Below, in pieces: positions 9,017-17,762 of a stretch of 64,000 nucleotides of DNA. The translations under genes and the position numbers were made by a program. Numbering within the stretch: position 1 is the stretch's first letter; each line of letters opens with the position of its first letter. The stretch comes from Pseudomonadota bacterium (lineage in GTDB: Bacteria; Desulfobacterota; Desulfarculia; Desulfarculales; Desulfarculaceae): positions 39,048 to 103,047 of the forward strand of contig JAHIQI010000010.1 of assembly GCA_018902755.1 (NCBI GenBank), read 5' to 3'. Under the pieces are notes generated by a model. That model searched no databases and was not told the DNA's origin. It worked only from the letters and a program-made list of their open reading frames with translations.

Positions 9017-9727
9017 ATGATCGCGCGGCAACGGGAGGAGCTGGACTTGTTGGCCTTCCAGGAGTTGGAGGCTCTGCCCGGTCTGCTGCACGGGGTGACC
9101 ACCCGCCAGCTGGACCTGGCCGCCGCCGGGCCCCAGGCCGGGCCCAACCTGGAGCGCCTGCGCCGGGCCCTGGGTCTCAGGCGTCTGGTGTGGGTACGCC
9201 AGGTGCACGGCACCGAGATCGTGGCCGTCGACGGCGAGGAGGCCCTGCCCGCGGCCCAGGCCGACGGCCTGGCCACCGACCGGCCGGGGGTGGGCCTTTT
9301 GATAAAGCAGGCCGATTGCCAGGCGGTGATTTTGGCCGCGCCGCAAAAAGGCGTGATTGCCAACCTGCACGCCGGGTGGCGGGGCAACATCGCCGGCATG
9401 CCCGCCAAGGGAGTGGAGTTTTTGGCCCAGCGCTACGGGGTGGCCCCGGACGAACTCTACGCTGCGGTGAGCCCCAGCCTGGGGGCCTGCTGCGGCGAGT
9501 TCGTGAACTGGCGCGAGGAGCTGCCCCAATGGTTCGCGCCCTTCCGGGTGGGGGAAAACCATTTCGACCTGGAGGCGGCCACCCGCCACCAACTGGAGGC
9601 CGCCGGGGTGCGGCCCCAGCGTATATTCATCAGCGGCAGGTGCACCGTGTGCCAGGGGGAGTTTTTTTCCTATCGCCGCGACAAGACCACCGGGCGCTTC
9701 GGCACGGTGGTGGCCCTGCGGGAGTGA
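9017..9727 (+). CDS. pgeF: LACC1/YfiH-family purine nucleoside phosphorylase
   Basis: Member of the family once called multicopper polyphenol oxidase, now known to include zinc-dependent purine nucleoside phosphorylase/deaminase and muropeptide-editing enzymes. Seen: RQVHGTEIV, KQADCQAVILA and NLHAGWRGNIAG with the conserved His and Cys metal ligands, then SLGACCGEF. I chose ATG 9017; a TTG at 8981 inside the preceding gene is also open, and neither has a strong ribosome site. The gene directly precedes pyrK. Confidence 0.85.
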   Translation: MIARQREELDLLAFQELEALPGLLHGVTTRQLDLAAAGPQAGPNLERLRRALGLRRLVWVRQVHGTEIVAVDGEEALPAAQADGLATDRPGVGLLIKQADCQAVILAAPQKGVIANLHAGWRGNIAGMPAKGVEFLAQRYGVAPDELYAAVSPSLGACCGEFVNWREELPQWFAPFRVGENHFDLEAATRHQLEAAGVRPQRIFISGRCTVCQGEFFSYRRDKTTGRFGTVVALRE

Positions 9728-9728
9728 C

Positions 9729-10526
9729 ATGAGCCTCAGCCTCAAAGCCAAGCTGTTGAGTAACGAGCCGGTGGGGCCGGAGATTTTCCTGCTCACCCTG
9801 GAGGCCCCGGCTATCGCGGCTGAGGCCCGCCCCGGCCAGTTCGTGATGCTCAGGGTGTGCCCCGGCCCGGAGCCCCTGCTGGCCCGGCCATTTTCCATCC
9901 ACGGGGTGGAGGGCGGCAAGCTGCTGATCCTCTACCAGGTCAAGGGCAAGGGCACCCGGCTGCTCAGCCAGGCCCGCCCCGGCGTGGAGTTGCTCACCTG
10001 GGGGCCGCTGGGGCGCGGCTTCGATCTGGACGCAAAGCGCCCGGTGCTGGTGGCCGGGGGCATGGGCATCGCGCCGATGGCCTTCGCGGCCGAGCGCCTG
10101 GAAGAGAGGGGCGCGGCCTTCGAGGCCTTTTACGGACTGGCCGCCAAGGAGGCCCTGGTGGCCTGGGATTCGGTGAGCGGCGAGGGGGCCTTTTACCTTG
10201 AGAGCTGGGGCTGGACCGGGGCCAGCGAGGACGGCAGCGTAGGCCACCATGGCCTGGTCACCGAGCCCCTGCGTGAGCGTCTGAAACAGGGGGGCGAGCG
10301 GCCCGGCGCGGTGCTGGCCTGCGGCCCTCTGCCCATGCTGAAAGCGGTGGCCCTGCTGTGCGCCGAGTTCGGGGTGGCCTGCCAAACCTCCCTGGAAGCT
10401 CCCATGGCCTGCGGGGTGGGGGCCTGCCTGGGCTGCGCTATCCCAAGCGCGGGCGGCGGCTATCTCAGGGCCTGCCAGGAAGGGCCGGTAATGGAAGCCT
10501 CTTTGGTGGACTGGAAGAAGATATGA
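9729..10526 (+). CDS. pyrK: Dihydroorotate dehydrogenase electron-transfer subunit
   Basis: 265-residue FAD and [2Fe-2S] protein that passes electrons from PyrD to NAD+. Seen: the FAD motif RPFSIHG, a nucleotide-binding VLVAGGMGIAPM, and a C-terminal cluster site (CGVGACLGC followed by RACQEGP) with four cysteines in the PyrK spacing. It starts one base after the previous stop and ends in an ATGA overlap with the transglutaminase-like gene. Its partner pyrD lies one gene further on, which confirms the class 1B system. Confidence 0.93.
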   Translation: MSLSLKAKLLSNEPVGPEIFLLTLEAPAIAAEARPGQFVMLRVCPGPEPLLARPFSIHGVEGGKLLILYQVKGKGTRLLSQARPGVELLTWGPLGRGFDLDAKRPVLVAGGMGIAPMAFAAERLEERGAAFEAFYGLAAKEALVAWDSVSGEGAFYLESWGWTGASEDGSVGHHGLVTEPLRERLKQGGERPGAVLACGPLPMLKAVALLCAEFGVACQTSLEAPMACGVGACLGCAIPSAGGGYLRACQEGPVMEASLVDWKKI

Positions 10527-11191
10527 GCGACGAGCAACCCCTGGAGGATTTTCTGGTCCCCGCCCCCGGCGTGCAGTGCGAGGCCGTTGAGATCTTCAAC
10601 CTGGCCCGGCGAACCGCCCGGGGCAGCGCCAATGATGTGGAGGCGGCCCGACGCTTGTTCGAGTTCGTGCGCGACACGGTGCGCTACAGCGTGCGGGTGC
10701 CCTTCGACTCGCTGGAGCATTATCTGGCCCTGAACACCCTGGCCAGAGGCCGGGGCTATTGCGTGCAAAAGGCGGCGCTGTTGTGCGCCCTGGCCCGGGC
10801 GGTGGGCATCCCCGCGCGCCTGGGCTTCGCGGACATCGAGAACAACCTCTTGCCCGAGGGACTCTACGAGATCACCGGGGGCAAGATCCTGACCTACCAC
10901 AGCTTCGTGGAATGGTACGTGGGTGGGGCCTGGTACAAGGCCACCCCCAGCTTAGACAAGGCGATAAGCGCCGAGCAAGGCTGGCGGCTGGTGGAGTTTG
11001 TGGGGGGGCAGGATTTGCTTCTGCCCGCCACCGACCTGGCCGGGCGGCCCCACATCAGCTACTTGAAGTATCGCGGCTGGCGCCTGGGAGTGCCCATGGA
11101 GGAGATGATGACCTCCTGGCTGGAGGACGCGGGCCCGCAACGCATCGACAACTGGCGAGCCTGGGCTCGGGAGGCGGAGGCGGCCTCATGA
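10523..11191 (+). CDS. Transglutaminase-like cysteine protease-fold protein
   Basis: 222 residues from ATG 10523, which overlaps the pyrK stop; the frame is open further upstream but that part reads across pyrK. A transglutaminase-core domain is visible: Cys in GRGYCVQKAALLCALAR, His in ILTYHSFVEW, and a candidate Asp in ATPSLDKAI. There is no signal peptide, so it is probably cytosolic. Such domains act as peptidases, transglutaminases or amide hydrolases; no substrate can be assigned. It is joined by ATGA overlaps to both pyrK and pyrD. Confidence 0.8.
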   Translation: MSDEQPLEDFLVPAPGVQCEAVEIFNLARRTARGSANDVEAARRLFEFVRDTVRYSVRVPFDSLEHYLALNTLARGRGYCVQKAALLCALARAVGIPARLGFADIENNLLPEGLYEITGGKILTYHSFVEWYVGGAWYKATPSLDKAISAEQGWRLVEFVGGQDLLLPATDLAGRPHISYLKYRGWRLGVPMEEMMTSWLEDAGPQRIDNWRAWAREAEAAS

Positions 11192-12123
11192 GCCGGGCCA
11201 CGGACATGGCCGTCTTCGTGGGCGGGGTGCGCCTGGCCAACCCGGTCTTGGCCGCCAGCGGGACCTTCGGCTATGGCCGGGAGTACAGCCCCTATCTGGA
11301 GCCCGGCGCCATCGGCGGCCTGGTCACCAAGGGGGTCAGCCTTCAGCCCCGGGCGGGCAACCCGCCGCCGCGCATCGTGGAGACCGCCTGCGGCATGCTC
11401 AACGCCATCGGCCTGGCCAACGTGGGCCTCAATGAGTTCCTGGCCCACAAGCTGCCCTGGCTGGCCGAGCAGCCGGGGGCGGTGGTGGTCAACCTCTACG
11501 GCGAGAGCGTGGGCGAGTTCGCCGAATTGGCCCGGCGTCTGGGGGCGGAGCCGGGAGTGGACGCCCTGGAGCTGAACGTAAGCTGCCCCAACGTGAAGGA
11601 GGGCGGCATGGCCTTTGGCTGCCACCCCGGCGCGGTGGGCGAGGTAACCGCCGCGGCGGTGGCCGAGGCCCAGGGCAAGCCGGTGTGGGTGAAGCTGACG
11701 CCCAACGTCACCGACCTGGCGCCCATGGCCCTGGCCGCGGCCCAGGCCGGAGCCCAAGCGGTGAGCCTGATCAACACCCTGCTGGCCATGGCCATCGACG
11801 CGGGGACCAGGCGGCCCAAGCTGGCCAACGTGGTGGGCGGGCTCAGCGGCCCGGCCGTAAAGCCGGTGGGCTTGCGCATGGTCTGGCAGGTGGCGAACGC
11901 ACTCAAGGCCGAGCACCCCTCCGTGGACGTGGTGGGCCTTGGGGGCATCATGAGTGGAATCGACGCGGCGGAGTACCTCATCGCCGGGGCCAAGGCGGTG
12001 CAGGTGGGCACGGCCTCCTTCACCGACCCCGCCGCCGCCGGGCGCATCGCCGCCGAGCTGGCCGCCTATTGCGCCGAACAGGGAGTATCCGCCGCCGAGC
12101 TGAGCGGCAGTCTGCGAATATAG
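11188..12123 (+). CDS. pyrD: Dihydroorotate dehydrogenase, catalytic subunit, class 1B
   Basis: 311-residue FMN enzyme that oxidises dihydroorotate to orotate. Seen: ASGTFGYGREY, LVTKGVSLQPRAGNPPPR, the active-site Cys in ELNVSCPNVKEGG, LTPNVTDL and the FMN-phosphate region GLGGIMSGIDAAEYLIAGA. Class 1B is supported by the Cys base (class 2 uses Ser) and by pyrK nearby. The ATG at 11188 overlaps the preceding stop. Its stop codon lies inside the left arm of an inverted-repeat element. Confidence 0.95.
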   Translation: MSRATDMAVFVGGVRLANPVLAASGTFGYGREYSPYLEPGAIGGLVTKGVSLQPRAGNPPPRIVETACGMLNAIGLANVGLNEFLAHKLPWLAEQPGAVVVNLYGESVGEFAELARRLGAEPGVDALELNVSCPNVKEGGMAFGCHPGAVGEVTAAAVAEAQGKPVWVKLTPNVTDLAPMALAAAQAGAQAVSLINTLLAMAIDAGTRRPKLANVVGGLSGPAVKPVGLRMVWQVANALKAEHPSVDVVGLGGIMSGIDAAEYLIAGAKAVQVGTASFTDPAAAGRIAAELAAYCAEQGVSAAELSGSLRI

Positions 12124-12380
12124 CCTGAACTTTTCACAAGGGTTGGGTGGCACTAAGCAACGAACCCGTATTCATGGGCCGGTATGAAAATTGTACCCGC
12201 ATGGTCAAAGTACAGTTTGTGATCTGGCCCGGCACAGCCAGCCGCCGGCAGACAAGGCGACTGGCAAGCGAAGGCCGATGGCGTAGCCGAAGCTACGTCG
12301 AGGCCCGAGCGTAGCCAGCAACACCGTATGCAGGTGGCTGACGAAGCCGGACTCACGGCCCTTGTGAAAAATCCAGGCTA
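12121..12380. repeat. MITE-like element with 22-bp terminal inverted repeats
   Basis: Arms 12121-12142 and 12359-12380 are inverted copies matching at 20 of 22 positions (TAGCCTG...TTTCACAAGGG). They enclose about 215 bases with no gene, including a copy of the CACAGCCAG repeat. The left arm begins exactly at the pyrD stop codon. No target duplication is obvious. Confidence 0.6.
12229..12350. repeat. CACAGCCAG intergenic repeat, copy 1
   Basis: Begins CCGGCACAGCCAG and contains GGCAGACAAGGCG and a central hairpin (CGTAGC, loop CGAA, GCTACG). It shares its layout with copies near 20616, 21470 and 33623. The right end (GTGGCTG...GCCGG) is a degraded inverted copy of the left. Confidence 0.65.
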
Positions 12381-12397
12381 ACCAAAGGGAGGCAATC

Positions 12398-12832
12398 ATG
12401 GACCTGAGCCCACATGCCATCGCCGAGGTTCGCATCACCCTTGACAGTTTTTTCGAGGCCTACAGCCGGGGCGACCTGGACGAGATTATGGGCTACTACC
12501 TCGATGATGAGCGCATCATCGGCATGGGCACCGGAGCCGACGAGCGCAACCTGGGGTGGGAAGAGCACAAGGCCCAGATAGAGCGCGACCTTAGCCAGAG
12601 CAGCAGCCGTCAGGTGACCATCGAATGGTTCAAGGGCGCGGGACAGGGTGACGTGGCCTGGGCGGCCACGGAAGGACCGGCCAGTGCGGTCACCGAGGCG
12701 GGCGAGTTCACCGCCACCCTGCGCATGAGCTTTGTCTTGGTGCGCACCGAGGGCGGCTGGAAGATCGTGCTGGGCCACGGCAGCGTGCCCCTGGCCGGGC
12801 AGGAGGCGGGGCAGAGCTTTCCGGGGGAGTAG
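12398..12832 (+). CDS. NTF2/SnoaL-fold protein (DUF4440-like)
   Basis: 144 residues starting at ATG after a good GGGAGG ribosome site. The sequence fits the SnoaL-like/NTF2 cone fold: an N-terminal helix (LDSFFEAYSRGDLDEIMGYY), a FVLVRTEGGWKIVLGHGSVP beta-sheet end, and WVAATEG-like core strands. These proteins include isomerases, hydrolases and ligand-binding domains; here no catalytic set is certain. It is isolated between repeat elements. Confidence 0.75.
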   Translation: MDLSPHAIAEVRITLDSFFEAYSRGDLDEIMGYYLDDERIIGMGTGADERNLGWEEHKAQIERDLSQSSSRQVTIEWFKGAGQGDVAWAATEGPASAVTEAGEFTATLRMSFVLVRTEGGWKIVLGHGSVPLAGQEAGQSFPGE

Positions 12833-12903
12833 GGGCAGGCTGACCAATAGCCGCCGTGCTGTGGTCGGCTAATCCTTGCGGCGCTCCTTGTATTCCCAGC
12901 CAA

Positions 12904-13103
12904 TAGCCGTCATTGCGAGACGAGCCGCCCACCGTGGCACGCCCGCCAGCGGGCCGCCCCTCGCGGCGAGGCGTGGCAAACCTCCTTTTCCCTCGTCATG
13001 CCCGCGAGTCAAAGACAATCTCAAGGAAAGATCGCCACGTCGCGGCGGGAGCGGCCTCGCCTAGTTACCAGCGCCTAGGCCGCCGCTCCTCGCGATGACG
13101 GCT
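12904..13103. repeat. CATTGCGAG inverted-repeat element
   Basis: Ends AGCCGTCATTGCGAG (12904-12918 or so) and CTCGCGATGACGGCT (13089-13103) are inverted copies with one mismatch. The 200-bp element resembles the widespread GTCATTGCGAG intergenic repeats of many bacteria. The rest of 12833-13238 holds no gene; a partial related end appears near 40730. Confidence 0.6.
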
Positions 13104-13185
13104 GTTACTGGATAAGCCCTGTGGTGAAGTACCACCCAATCCCCAACGAATAACAACCTCTGCGCCTTCCCAAATGCCACGCCCC

Positions 13186-13214
13186 AAAAAAAGAGGCGGG
13201 GACATCCCCGCCTC
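13186..13214 (-). terminator. Intrinsic terminator of the DUF3313-like gene
   Basis: On the minus strand a perfect 9-bp stem GAGGCGGGG with 4-base loop is followed by seven T residues. It lies 25 bases after the stop of the leftward lipoprotein gene. Confidence 0.85.
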
Positions 13215-13238
13215 GATGGCATCAACTTGTAGCCGCGC

Positions 13239-13946
13239 CTAGGGCTTGGGCGGCTGTCCGCAGTCGGTCTTTTTCTGCAACTTGCACAGATGGTAGGCCG
13301 CGTCGTAGGCCCAGAAGCGCATGGCCTGCTCCACGTCGCCCCAGGATGAGAACTCGTCCTTGTTCAAATCCTTGGCGCCCACCCGGTCGGACACGTAGGC
13401 CGCCAGCAGCTTGCCGTTGCCGGAATCGATGACCTTCACCGCGATGCAGGCCTCGCCCACGAAGGCGGGCTTGCCGGTGAGCGCGGTCTTGATGGCCGAA
13501 AAGGCGATGGCCTGGGGCAGCACCGTGGAGACCACGTCCAGGGCCACGATGGAAGGATCGGCCTTGGTTACCGCGACCTTGACCTGCATGACGCCCGGGC
13601 CGGGGGTGCTGACCATGGTCAAGTGTTTGGACATGGCCTTGGCGATCACCGCGTAGAAGTAGTTGGCCAGCATCTGCTTGTCATGCTGGGATAAGTATTC
13701 CTGGTCGCTTTTGGGGTCGCGCCAGAAGGTGACCGGGTCCAGGAGCATCTTGTCGTAGGAAGCCCAGTCGGCCTTGGGGTTCATGTAGATCCAGGCGGGC
13801 TGGCCCGGACCTCCCTTTTTCAGCTTGTGCACGGCGGAGCCAAAAAAACTGGAGGCCTTGACCTCGCCAACCGGCCGGGATGACGAGGCGCATGCGGACA
13901 TCGCCGCCACCGCCGCCAACAACAACACCACTCGCCAGGCGCGCAT
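13239..13946 (-). CDS. DUF3313-like lipoprotein
   Basis: 235 residues from the ATG at 13946, chosen because a GGGGAGGGG ribosome site precedes it and it begins a lipoprotein signal (MRAWRVVLLLAAVAAMSAC, lipobox SAC). The mature part fits the DUF3313 family of outer-envelope lipoproteins: repeated mention of paired beta segments, VMQVKVAVTKADPS and KVIDSGNGKLLAAYVSDR. Function unknown. Single gene with its own terminator. The longer frame to 14174 runs through non-coding sequence. Confidence 0.8.
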   Translation of the reverse strand: MRAWRVVLLLAAVAAMSACASSSRPVGEVKASSFFGSAVHKLKKGGPGQPAWIYMNPKADWASYDKMLLDPVTFWRDPKSDQEYLSQHDKQMLANYFYAVIAKAMSKHLTMVSTPGPGVMQVKVAVTKADPSIVALDVVSTVLPQAIAFSAIKTALTGKPAFVGEACIAVKVIDSGNGKLLAAYVSDRVGAKDLNKDEFSSWGDVEQAMRFWAYDAAYHLCKLQKKTDCGQPPKP

Positions 13947-14103
13947 AGCCCCTCCCCTGTGCTTTCTAAAGGTCAATTCCACCTGTCTATGATGACCCGG
14001 CGGCACGGGCAATGTCAAAAAATTCAAAACATGAACTGCGGGAGGTAAAAAGAGGCCACGACCCGCGCTGGGGCGAGTCGCGGCCGGAGTCTCAAAGCAG
14101 CGG

Positions 14104-14196
14104 CTACTTGCCGCGCAGTTTGGCCAGGGCGAAGCTCCGAAACTGGGCCAGGCGGGCCGGCACCCGGTCGGCAAGCTCGCCGCGCGGCTTGGCCAC
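14104..14196 (-). CDS. Possible 30-residue basic ORF after selB
   Basis: Leftward GTG at 14196 gives a small basic peptide ending AKLRGK before TAG. It starts 21 bases after the selB stop, in another frame, with a G-rich stretch just upstream. It could also be the remnant of a gene end. I do not recognise it; coding status is uncertain. Confidence 0.25.
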   Translation of the reverse strand: MAKPRGELADRVPARLAQFRSFALAKLRGK

Positions 14197-14216
14197 GCCC
14201 CCCACAGCCCCGCCGC

Positions 14217-16121
14217 CTAACGTCCTCGCAGCACCCGATGGTCGCCCACCCGCATGGTGAGCATGGTGGAGTCGAAGTGCTCCAGCAGGGGGATGATGTA
14301 CTTGCGGCTGAGGCCGGTCATCTCCTTGAACTGGGAGGCCTCGATCTTTTCATTGGCCTCCAAAAACTCCACCAGGCGCTTTTTGATGTCCGCCAGGGAC
14401 TGGGCGTCGTAGTAAAGCTCCTGCTTCACCTTGACCAGCACCCCCTCGTCCACCAGCACCGCCAACACCTGCTTGGCCTGGGCCGGGTTGTCCCCACCGA
14501 TGACGTCCTTTAGGTTGGGCGGGGCCAAGCCGCCCTCGGCGTAGGCCTTTTCAATGCGCTCGCGCAGGGCCTTGTCCGCCCCGGCCAGCTGCACCTGGTG
14601 GCCGGGCAGGCGCAGGAGGTCCTTTTCGGCCACCACCGCCTGGCCGCCCTCCAGCTTGCGCATGAGGTGGGCGAACAGCTTGGGGTCCTCGCTGCTGATA
14701 AGGCGGCGGCGCAGCTCCTCCCGGGGCATGCCAGGCTTGAGCGGGTTGGCCTGGTGATAGGTGGTGAGTAGCTCCAGGGCCTGGTCCATCAGCTCCTGCT
14801 GAACCGGGGCGGCGATCATGCGGCCGCCCTCCTTGTCGAAGCGCACCAGCTCCTGCTTGGAAAGCATGTCACCCACCAGATTGTCCAGGGCCTTGGGGCT
14901 CATGGGCACCAGACGGGGCAGGTCCGCCGGACTCAGGCCGCCCTCCCCCGCCAGGCGGGCGTGCACCGCCACCTTGTCGCGAGCCTCGCCCTTCACCAAA
15001 GTCTTCAGGTCGGCCATGATCTCGGGGCGGTTCCGCTTGTGGCGTCCGGGATGGGGATGCAGCACCACGCCGCCGGCGATGGTGTGCACCGGCGAGTAGG
15101 AGCGCAGCACGTAGCGGTCCCCGGCCATCACCGCCACCGGGGACTCCAGGCGCACCTGGCCCAGGGCGGTGCCCCCGGGCAAAAGCTCGTCGCGGTCCAG
15201 CCACAGCACCCGGCCCAAAACCTCGGCGCTGCCGGTGTGCAGGCGGATGGGGGCGCGGTGCTTAAGCGGCCGGGCCATGTCGGCCAAGGCGTTGACCTCC
15301 AGGTCCAGCCACAGGGATGGCTCCAAGGAACCGGGGGTGGCCAGCACGTCGCCGCGCTCCACCCCGGCCTTTTCCAGGCCCTGCAAATTGATGGCGGTGC
15401 GCTGCCCCCGCCGGGCCTGGGTCACCTCTTCGTTGTGCACCTGGAGGCCGCGCACCTTGGCGGTGACCCCGCGGGGGTAGATGCTCACCTCCTGGCCGAT
15501 GGCGATTTGCCCGCCGGTGGCCGTGCCGGTGATCACCGTTCCGAAGCCCTTCATGGTGAACACCCGGTCCACGGGCAGGCGGAAGGGCCCCTCGGCGGGC
15601 TGCTCATCCAGGCCGGCCACCAGCTCGGCCAGGGCGTCTTTCAGCTCCGGTATGCCCTGGCCGCTCACCCCGCTCACCGGGATGATGGGCGCGTCCTCCA
15701 GGAAGGTGCCCTCCACGTACTCGGCCACGTCTTCCGTGACCAGATCCAGCCACTCCTCGTCCACCATGTCGATCTTGGTGAGCACCACCAGGCCGTGCCC
15801 CACCCCCAGGAGCTTGCAGATGTCCAGGTGCTCCCGGGTCTGAGGCATCACCCCTTCGTCGGCGGCGATGACCAGGGCCACCAGGTCGATGCCCGCCGCG
15901 CCTGCCACCATGTTCTTGACGAACTTCTCATGGCCGGGCACGTCCACGATGCCCAGGCGCTCGCCGCCGGGCAGGTCCAAATAGGCGAAGCCCAGCTCGA
16001 TGGTGATGCCCCGGGCCTTCTCTTCCTTGAGGCGGTCGGTCTCTATGCCGGTGAGGGCCTTGATCAGGGTGGTCTTGCCGTGATCGATGTGTCCGGCGGT
16101 GCCCAGGACGATCTGCTTCAT
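14217..16121 (-). CDS. selB: Selenocysteine-specific elongation factor
   Basis: 634 residues. It delivers Sec-tRNA to UGA codons next to SECIS hairpins. Seen: GTPase motifs GTAGHIDHGKTTL, RGITIELGFAYLD, DVPGHEKFVKNM and TKIDM, EF-Tu-like barrels (VFTMKGFGTVITGT), and a C-terminal string of winged-helix domains ending IIPLLEHFDSTMLTMRVGD. I start at the ATG at 16121, which gives MKQIVLGTAGHID; the open frame further upstream overlaps the divergent promoter region. selA and selC are not in the window, and I saw no clear selenoprotein gene here. Confidence 0.95.
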   Translation of the reverse strand: MKQIVLGTAGHIDHGKTTLIKALTGIETDRLKEEKARGITIELGFAYLDLPGGERLGIVDVPGHEKFVKNMVAGAAGIDLVALVIAADEGVMPQTREHLDICKLLGVGHGLVVLTKIDMVDEEWLDLVTEDVAEYVEGTFLEDAPIIPVSGVSGQGIPELKDALAELVAGLDEQPAEGPFRLPVDRVFTMKGFGTVITGTATGGQIAIGQEVSIYPRGVTAKVRGLQVHNEEVTQARRGQRTAINLQGLEKAGVERGDVLATPGSLEPSLWLDLEVNALADMARPLKHRAPIRLHTGSAEVLGRVLWLDRDELLPGGTALGQVRLESPVAVMAGDRYVLRSYSPVHTIAGGVVLHPHPGRHKRNRPEIMADLKTLVKGEARDKVAVHARLAGEGGLSPADLPRLVPMSPKALDNLVGDMLSKQELVRFDKEGGRMIAAPVQQELMDQALELLTTYHQANPLKPGMPREELRRRLISSEDPKLFAHLMRKLEGGQAVVAEKDLLRLPGHQVQLAGADKALRERIEKAYAEGGLAPPNLKDVIGGDNPAQAKQVLAVLVDEGVLVKVKQELYYDAQSLADIKKRLVEFLEANEKIEASQFKEMTGLSRKYIIPLLEHFDSTMLTMRVGDHRVLRGR

Positions 16122-16320
16122 GGCGGGCCTTTCGGTGCTGAGGAGTGGAACGCTTTCCCAAATATAGGGGTGGGGGCACGGAAGCGTCAAGCAACCATAG
16201 ACCATGGTGATGGCGGAGGCCACATCGCACGGCCTGACCGGTCGGCGGATCGGCTCCCCATCTGCGCCCCCCTCGCCTCCCACCTTGTTAACTTCACGCG
16301 GCCACGGCATAATTAGCGCC

Positions 16321-16749
16321 ATGTTGAATGACACTCCCGGAGTGGTGCTGGCCCTGGACGTGGGCCTCAAGCGCATCGGCCTGGCGGTGAGCGACCCCGA
16401 GCGGCGCTCCGCCCGGCCGCTGTTGGTCTATGAGCGGGTCAACCGCGATGCCGACGTGGCCGCCCTGGGCGATATCGCTGCCAGGGAGAAGGCCAATCTA
16501 TTGGTGGTGGGCCTGCCCGCCAAGCTGGACGGCTCTCTCAGCCCGGTGGGCCAGGGAATCGTCAGCCTGGCCAAGCGCTTGGAGCGCCGCCTGAGCCTGC
16601 CGGTGGAGTTCATGGACGAGGCCCTGTCCACGGTGCGCTCCGAGGAGGCCATGATCGAGGCGGGGCTCAGCCGGGCCAAGCGCCGCCAGGTGGTGGACCG
16701 GGCGGCGGCGGCGGAGATTTTGCGCCGCTGGCTGGAGGCCCAGGCTTGA
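16321..16749 (+). CDS. ruvX: Putative pre-16S rRNA nuclease / Holliday junction resolvase YqgF
   Basis: 142 residues, normal length. RNase H-like fold with the first acidic residue in LALDVGLKRIGLAVSD, LVVGLPAKLDGSLSP in place of the usual GLP..MdG, and FMDEALSTVRSEE and KRRQVVDRAAAAEIL at the C-terminus. YqgF family proteins trim 16S rRNA and may resolve junctions. The ATG at 16321 has only a weak ribosome site. It overlaps mltG in TTGA, a common pairing. Confidence 0.92.
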   Translation: MLNDTPGVVLALDVGLKRIGLAVSDPERRSARPLLVYERVNRDADVAALGDIAAREKANLLVVGLPAKLDGSLSPVGQGIVSLAKRLERRLSLPVEFMDEALSTVRSEEAMIEAGLSRAKRRQVVDRAAAAEILRRWLEAQA

Positions 16750-17762
16750 GGCCTTGGCGGCACAGCCTGCTGGCCCTGCTGGCGGCCCTGGCCCTTTTGG
16801 CCGGGGTGGCGGCGGGAGTCTACTGGGGCGGCAAGGCCTGGCTCCTGGAGCGCCGGGCCAGCCAAAGCGGCCAAGCCGAGTTGGTGGAGATAGCCAAGGG
16901 CTCCAGCCTGGCCCAAGCGGCCAAGGCCTTGGCCGACGCGGGCATAGTAAACAACGCCCGCCTGTTTCAGCTGGCCGGTCGCCTCACCTCCGAGGACGGA
17001 CCCATCTTGGCCGGGGAGTACGAGCTGTCCTCGGCCATGAACGCGGCGCGCATCCTGCGCTTTTTGCGCTCCGGCCGGGTGAAGCTGCACTACGTGCTCA
17101 TCCCCGAGGGCTACACCCTGTCCCAGATCGCCGCCCGCCTGGATGAAAGCGGCATCGCCGAGCAGGCCGAGGTTTTGCGCCTGGCCGCGGACCCGGCTTT
17201 CACCGCCGAGCTGGGGGTGGGCCAGCCCACCCTGGAAGGCTACATGTTCCCGGACACCTACCGCTTCCCCCGTCACCTGGGGGCAAGGGCGGCCATGAGC
17301 GCCATGGTGGGCCGCTACAACCAGGCCTGGCAGGCCCTGGTCCCGGCGGCCAAGCAGCAGGGCTGGAGCCGCCACAAGGCCACCACCCTGGCCAGCATTA
17401 TCCAAAGGGAGGCGGGCAAGGACGAGGAGATGCCGCTGATCAGCGCGGTGTACCGCAACCGCCTGAAGCGAGGCATGCGCCTGCAAGCCGACCCCACGGT
17501 GATCTACGGCCTGGGCGAGGCCTTCAAGGGCAACCTGACCAGGGCCCATCTGGAGAGCGACACCACCTACAACACCTACACCCGCACCGGACTGCCGCCC
17601 GGCCCCATCTGCTCGCCGGGGCGCGAGGCCCTGGCCGCCGCCCTGCGCCCGGCCCAGGTCCCCTACCTTTACTTCGTGGCCAAGGGCGACGGCAGCCACC
17701 AGTTCAGCACCACCTACGCCCAGCACCAAAAGGCGGTGGACGCCTTCCAGCGCCACCGCTAA
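16746..17762 (+). CDS. mltG: Endolytic murein transglycosylase
   Basis: 338 residues. Cleaves nascent peptidoglycan strands at the inner membrane. One N-terminal membrane helix (about residues 7-26), a LysM-like region with SLAQAAKALADAGIV, and the YceG domain: LIPEGYTLSQIA, GYMFPDTYRFP, the catalytic Glu in ASIIQREAGKDEEMP, LQADPTVIYGLG and the C-terminal YNTYTRTGLPPGPICSPG. TTG start overlapping the ruvX stop. Confidence 0.94.
   Translation: MRPWRHSLLALLAALALLAGVAAGVYWGGKAWLLERRASQSGQAELVEIAKGSSLAQAAKALADAGIVNNARLFQLAGRLTSEDGPILAGEYELSSAMNAARILRFLRSGRVKLHYVLIPEGYTLSQIAARLDESGIAEQAEVLRLAADPAFTAELGVGQPTLEGYMFPDTYRFPRHLGARAAMSAMVGRYNQAWQALVPAAKQQGWSRHKATTLASIIQREAGKDEEMPLISAVYRNRLKRGMRLQADPTVIYGLGEAFKGNLTRAHLESDTTYNTYTRTGLPPGPICSPGREALAAALRPAQVPYLYFVAKGDGSHQFSTTYAQHQKAVDAFQRHR

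Noticed and set aside
16122..16376. N-terminal extension of selB
   Set aside because: The added residues are not SelB-like and would cover the divergent ruvX start region.
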